Assembly (NCBI GenBank): GCA_014634225.1 | Contig: BLFN01000126.1 | Span: 4,006,132-4,016,131 of the forward strand | Reading direction: 5' to 3' | Origin: Acropora yongei | Lineage: Eukaryota; Cnidaria; Anthozoa; Scleractinia; Acroporidae | Length of the DNA: 10,000 nucleotides | Shown here: positions 6,647-10,000 of the stretch, in pieces | How the letters are laid out: each line of letters begins with the position of its first letter | Numbering within the stretch: the stretch's first letter is position 1 | The notes under the pieces: model-generated | Told to the model about the DNA's origin: nothing | The model's input: the letters and a program-made list of their open reading frames with translations, nothing else | The model's database searches: none | Made by a program: the position numbers and the translations under genes

Positions 6647-6740
6647 TATGACTCAAATGCCTTGTCATGTAATTCGTGACACGCATGAATGGATCAACGA
6701 GACTCCCCACTGTCCCTATTCACTATCTAGTCAAACCGCA
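6647..6740 (+). pseudogene. Degraded nuclear 28S rRNA fragment
   Basis: The segment matches the highly conserved eukaryotic large-subunit rRNA core as I remember it: tatgactc, then aaatgcct.gtcat.taatt, .gtgac.cgcatgaatggat, aacgaga.tccc, cactgtccctat and actatctag..aaacc. About ten differences occur over some 83 bases, so it is an old pseudogene fragment and not an rDNA unit. It resembles nuclear more than mitochondrial or bacterial rRNA (for example gcatgaatggat and actgtccctat). Between tatgactc (6647-6654) and aaatgcc (6655-6661) the usual 13 bases TCTTAAGGTAGCC are absent; these contain the R2 LINE target site. Past 6740 the match stops at a ctat-rich stretch. It begins about 90 bp after the LINE stop codon. 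Confidence 0.8.
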
Positions 6741-6744
6741 TCCT

Positions 6745-7156
6745 ATCTATCTCTATCCCTATCTCTTCTGCCAATTTATATGAGAGTTCTCAGGAGAAAT
6801 TGCAACAGTTTGTTCAACTGACTCTTTAACAACTTTTAGATTTCTAAAGTCAGGATTTGGCTGCCAACTGATCACGGCTCTTCAATATCGATCAGTCTTC
6901 CAACTCTCTAGATTTTCTCAATCATATTCTGTTTTTCAGGTGCTTTCAATCTGCAGACATCCATGACTGGTTCTAGCTGAAACAGGTCACTGAGTACGAT
7001 GATGCTCACACCCCTAAAATGGTTCTTTACTGCCTATAAAATTTTTTCACCTATTATTTATGCTTACATAAAATATAGTAGTGCCAACCATCAATCTCTT
7101 ATCCAGAAAGCGTAGTTTACAGAATGAAATCTACTGCTTGGGATGTTAGAGAGCAG
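6745..7156. other. No recognised feature apart from a ctat-rich stretch
   Basis: Positions 6741-6772 are a pyrimidine-rich run built from ctat/ctct units directly after the 28S match. The rest, to 7156, has stops in all frames and no element that I recognise. Confidence 0.4.
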
Positions 7157-7159
7157 TGG

Positions 7160-7289
7160 TGTTGCCACAGTAGGGAGAGCACTGATCTCCCAGCAATGTG
7201 GTCTGGGTTTGATTCTCAGACTTGGTGTCATGTGGGTCGAGTTTGTGGGTTCTCTACTCTTCTCTGAGAGGTTTTTCCCTGGGTACTCC
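7160..7289 (+). mobile_element. tRNA-derived SINE-like unit, truncated
   Basis: A tRNA-like head carries an A-box-like gttgccacagtagggagagc (7171-7190) and a B-box-like GGTTTGATTCT (7206-7216), the internal RNA polymerase III promoter pattern, at roughly tRNA spacing. It is followed by a non-tRNA body, gtttgtgggttctctactct and ctgagaggtttttccctggg, that I recall as widespread in marine-invertebrate genomes; a SINE central domain is likely but I cannot name it. The sequence breaks off at tactcc (7289), where another repeat begins, so the 3' end is missing. The B box has T for the usual C (gattc after ggttt), consistent with CpG decay. The open frame at 7143-7424 (+) spans two repeats and is not a gene. 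Confidence 0.65.
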
Positions 7290-7390
7290 AGCGGCATAGC
7301 CAGGATTTTTCAATTGGGGGGGAGAGGAGGTCACACTATGTCAAACAGAGGCTACTCACCAGATTGTCATGATGTTGACCTCCATGCTAT
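7290..7390 (+). repeat. Dispersed repeat beginning agcggcatagccagga
   Basis: Immediately after the SINE-like unit, agcggcatagccaggatttt followed by a run of G (7316-7322) resembles a common invertebrate repeat start ('ggcgtagccagga...gggggg'), from memory. Arms GGAGGTCA (7326-7333) and TGACCTCC (7376-7383) form an 8-bp inverted repeat. The family and right border are unknown. Confidence 0.4.
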
Positions 7391-8399
7391 GTTATATGCA
7401 TTGTTGCATTTTTCGGATGAGTAGTAAGAGTATAGTGGGCTGGACAAGCATACAAAATAACTCGTAGCCAGTATTTAACGTGTTCCTGGAGGCTAAAATT
7501 GGCCAAATGGTATTTGCTAGTGTATGTTAACAGATTAATAAGTGCTTGCAAGGTCACTTTAGCATCACTTGTTGTTCAATCCTCATAGTTTGAGGAAAAA
7601 ATAATGTTGATGGGGGAGACAATTGCTAAGGAATGTGTGGAATTCAAGAGGATACAACATGTGGTCAAGCACTCCTCGAATCATCTAAAGTCCTAAAACT
7701 AAAATGGATATTTTTTATATCATGGTAACTTTTGGCATGCAATCAATATAAGACTCAAGTTTTCACCACAGTGTGCATTCTTGTCTTACAATATTACATA
7801 TTTCTTTTCCATAATTAAATGTGAGATTCCTTTACTCAGGAATTATTTCACTCCAGAGTGGGCACTGCACTGTAAAGTTTCCTTCTTCTATGTACTTTTG
7901 CCCCTGCCAAGTTTGAAATCCATACAATATATCGCTGCAAAGTAAAATTTAAAAAGATGCAAGCTCTCATCATAGCTTATTCGACTGCAAGAGCTGTAAA
8001 TCAGCCATAAAGTTCAGAAAAAGTCTTGTTTCCTCTTGTTTCGTGCCTATTTCGATGGAAGGCATGGTATCTTTCCCCACAGTATCTATTTGCAGGGGTG
8101 AAATACAGGATACTCTCTTACACGGTAACATTGACCATTGTTGTTTACATATTCTTCCCGTGAAACCATTCAGAGAGTAGCTTTGATGCCTTTACCTAGC
8201 AATGACACCTTGCTTGTCCTAATCACTACATGAGGACAGGAAGATGCTATTAAGACTTAGAAACCATACATTTCAGGCGTTTTGTATTTGCATGCAGGAG
8301 AGGGATCTCTCTATTCTGAGTGGCTCGTCAAGTTATGGCCAGTGGTGTGATTTTTTTTGATCCCTGGTCACACAGCTTGATATTGTGTTTTCCTGCAAG
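7391..8399. other. No recognised feature
   Basis: About 1 kb with frequent stops in every frame. I see no transposon motif, rRNA-like segment or tRNA-like cloverleaf. Small hairpins exist (for example ttgtcct with aggacag at 8214-8239) but are within chance. Confidence 0.4.
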
Positions 8400-8780
8400 G
8401 CCTAAAGACTGGCTTTCTTTTGAGTCTTGCTATGTTTTGTGAGAAAAGTGTGTTGGTTTGTTAAATGTTTGTCTTTTTTTGTTTTTGTGTCCCAAAAGTG
8501 GGGACTTGGTTTAAATTTTATCAGGGTTAAATATAGGAATTTCTTCTCAAGTTTTTTCTTTGTTCGGTGAGATTTGGAAATGCTGGGTGGTATTGTGTTA
8601 CAAAGGGCAAGATTCATCTCTTTATTTTGTTTTGTTGGAGGAGGGCTTGTGTCCTATTTTTAAAATTTCTGATAATGTGCTGTTTATAAAGTTTTGTGGA
8701 TAGTCTCTCTCCATTAGATGAATTTTAAATAAATTATGGTAATGTTTTCTTTGAATGTTTTGTTTGCAAATCCTTTAGGC
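8400..8780 (+). repeat. T/G-rich, strand-skewed low-complexity block
   Basis: The + strand is dominated by T and G with few A and C, with repeated gttttgt and tttgtttt phrases (densest at 8455-8490). The minus-strand frame at 8402-8617 is rich in Lys, Thr and Leu only because of this skew and has no protein signature. Possible explanations are an unspliced intron, a decayed 3' UTR or a simple low-complexity region. Confidence 0.5.
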
Positions 8781-9000
8781 TTAGAGATGTGCCTTTGACA
8801 AAGGCTTTCTTTGCTCCTGGAGGGTGACACATTGTAAAGAATGTGTTCTTATATTGAGGAATGACTCTTTGTTGAGCCTTTGACCCTTTTATATGGTGGC
8901 ATCATAGAAAGTTACATCTGTACATGATATCTCAGCTGGAAATTTGACTCGTGTGTAGCAGAATTACAGCTGAGGGTTAATTAGCATCGAGCTGTTTTGA
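8781..9000. other. Unassigned flank of the LTR, with a TATA-like box
   Basis: On the minus strand, ATATAAAAGGG lies at 8897-8887, and CATTGTAAAG at 8830-8839 mirrors the far end of the LTR (8 of 10 as a terminal inverted repeat). The LTR could therefore extend to 8830 instead of stopping at 9001. No coding signal is seen. Confidence 0.35.
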
Positions 9001-9503
9001 TGCTTGGAAGAATGCTTTGTTTATGGCAAGCCACCAGCTCACACACAGAGTGAAGGACACTTGATTGCTTTACAATCAACTGAATCTACTTTTAACTTAA
9101 ATCACGCTTCTTATATACATAATGGTAGCTAATTCTTACGTGATACAAAATACAGAGGATAATAAGAGTGTCCTGTGGCACAAACAACTTAATTACGACA
9201 TAATTGCATTTTCACAGACAAAGGCAAACATAATGCGTAAATCCTACAGAACTTGAAAACTATTCAGGTCAGACTCCCATCCTTATCTCGTCGTTGGAAG
9301 GAACGAGTGTCTCTACTTGTTCTGAGATGGAAAGCATGAACTGGTTTTCTATATTCCATGCAACATGTAGTACGAATATGTTCAAGGATGCTTTATCAAC
9401 AAAAGATTATACCTAGATCATATTTCTGGCTGTAATTACATGATCAGAGCTTATTCTAAAATTGTTTGTCACACTTTGTCATACTTTGCTCAACTTTACA
9501 ACA
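9001..9503 (-). mobile_element. 3' LTR of a gypsy-type retrotransposon (minus orientation)
   Basis: The inner end is clear: on the minus strand the LTR begins TGTTGTAAAG at 9503, four bases after the G-run of a polypurine tract. A TATA-like TATATAAG lies at 9117-9110, suiting an LTR promoter about 390 bases in. The outer end is less certain. At 9001 the + strand reads TGCTTGG, which would give TG...CA ends and a 503-bp LTR; the alternative at 8830 has a better inverted repeat but lacks TG. The second LTR and target-site duplication are outside the window, so neither choice can be tested here. Confidence 0.55.
9110..9117 (-). promoter_or_regulatory. TATA-like box within the LTR
   Basis: TATATAAG on the minus strand, upstream of sequence that would be R and U5 of the LTR. 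Position and orientation fit an RNA polymerase II promoter for the element. Sequence only; function is inferred. Confidence 0.4.
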
Positions 9504-9507
9504 CTAT

Positions 9508-9517
9508 CCCCCCTTTT
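9508..9517 (-). promoter_or_regulatory. Polypurine tract of the gypsy element
   Basis: On the minus strand this reads AAAAGGGGGG, just before the LTR start and about 50 bases after the end of the pol frame. It is the expected plus-strand primer site and fixes the orientation of the element. Confidence 0.7.
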
Positions 9518-9568
9518 GAAAAAGGCATGTTCCCTTGCCTCATCTATAGGGAAATATATCTAACTAGA

Positions 9569-10000
9569 TTATAACAAAACAAGCGTTTTTCGACATAAAG
9601 CATGATTCAATAAATATCTTTTCCTTAAATCAATAAAAGTACTGATCAAGATACAGTCTTTCATCCATGCTGGTGGCCTTACCTCAGGTCTGTCTGCATG
9701 TACTGGTTGTTCATTTACTGCAGCATGTGACTCCTGGAATTGTTCAGGTATTGCGACTTCGAAGTTGATTGCTTCATTCCTGTACATGACATCAGTTTCA
9801 TCAGGAACATATGGAATTGGAACATGGAGTCATCGCACTGGAGTGCTCAGTGCTGGGCTAGTGGTCTGGTTAGGACTGTGCTGCTGATTCAGTGGGTAAG
9901 CTACACCAGAGAGTTTCAGGCTGTTAAAATGTGCCACCTTTCTCTTCCTGGGGTTGGCTATGGCCTGGATAGGGTAGGACACATTGCCAATCCTAGTCAT
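9569..10000 (-). pseudogene. Gypsy (Ty3) pol polyprotein, C-terminal end (partial, enters from the right edge)
   Basis: The minus-strand frame runs from the window edge to TAA at 9571-9569. Its first codons read TRIGNVSYPIQAI and NPRKRKVAHFNSLKL, matching the C-terminal end of gypsy integrase (family phrase 'vtYrIq..nPrkrkvVHfnrLK'), the module that follows the integrase core. About 100 further residues form a variable tail ending near RPPAWMKD, like the 'RR..R.RRPPAWhkDY' tail of many gypsy pols. One in-frame TGA at 9832-9830 interrupts it (context gcgatgac; a CGA to TGA change by CpG decay would explain it), so the annotated short frame 9787-9569 is only the last part. Reverse transcriptase, RNase H and integrase core lie outside the window. 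The polypurine tract and LTR follow in the correct order, so this is the 3' end of a fairly recent but inactivated copy. Confidence 0.8.

Noticed and set aside
6647..6740. Functional rRNA gene
   Set aside because: Under 100 bp, with many changes in otherwise invariant positions and a 13-base deletion, and no flanking rRNA sequence.
7171..7216. Functional tRNA gene
   Set aside because: A- and B-box-like elements are present, but the arms of a cloverleaf do not pair and a SINE-like body follows.
7143..7424. 93-codon + strand frame
   Set aside because: Spans a SINE-like unit and a second repeat; glycine-rich part comes from the G run at 7316-7322.
8402..8617. 71-codon minus-strand frame rich in Lys and Thr
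   Set aside because: Explained by the T/G-skewed low-complexity block; no motif.

Overview
The window looks like intergenic or intronic DNA from an invertebrate animal, most likely a cnidarian such as a stony coral. That placement is inference. It rests on AT-rich sequence with few long reading frames, a LINE reverse transcriptase of a type I associate with anthozoan genomes, PIF/Harbinger transposase remnants, gypsy (Ty3) LTR elements, a tRNA-derived SINE-like unit and a long (AAT)n tract. I find no intact host protein gene, no bacterial-style operon and no functional RNA gene. Essentially everything recognisable is a decayed mobile element or a fragment of one.

Layout. 1-470: nothing recognised. 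470-690: a repeat with a long inverted-repeat core. 811-1143 (+): C-terminal part of a PIF/Harbinger transposase, open for 110 codons. 1151-1209: a MITE-like inverted repeat. 1407-1471: an (AAT)n tract beside a minus-strand AATAAA, probably the tail of a minus-strand retroposon. 2098-2246: a cluster of GGATCC-centred short palindromes. 2461-2643 (+): a protein-like frame I cannot name. 2840-3537 (-): a broken gypsy element with a Gag CCHC knuckle and the start of the reverse transcriptase. 4505-5072 (-): a second, different Harbinger transposase pseudogene in which all three catalytic positions can still be found in separate frames.

5171-5411: a palindrome followed by a short LTR (TG...CA, AATAAA, polypurine tract, all minus-oriented). 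5475-6600 (+): a 5'-truncated LINE with a broken reverse transcriptase and C-terminal region. 6647-6740 (+): a degraded piece of the nuclear 28S rRNA core, missing exactly the bases that carry the R2 retrotransposon target site. 7160-7289 (+): a tRNA-derived SINE-like unit, abruptly joined at 7290 to a different repeat. 7430-9000: mostly unrecognised, with a T/G-rich skewed block. 9001-10000 (-): the 3' end of a gypsy element whose pol enters from the right edge, followed by polypurine tract and LTR.

No genes here work together. The region is a layered deposit of transposons. Its most unusual point is the 28S rRNA fragment directly behind a LINE 3' end, which suggests either a chimeric retrotransposition product or a dispersed rDNA pseudogene. 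I did not find convincing evidence of an undescribed functional system.
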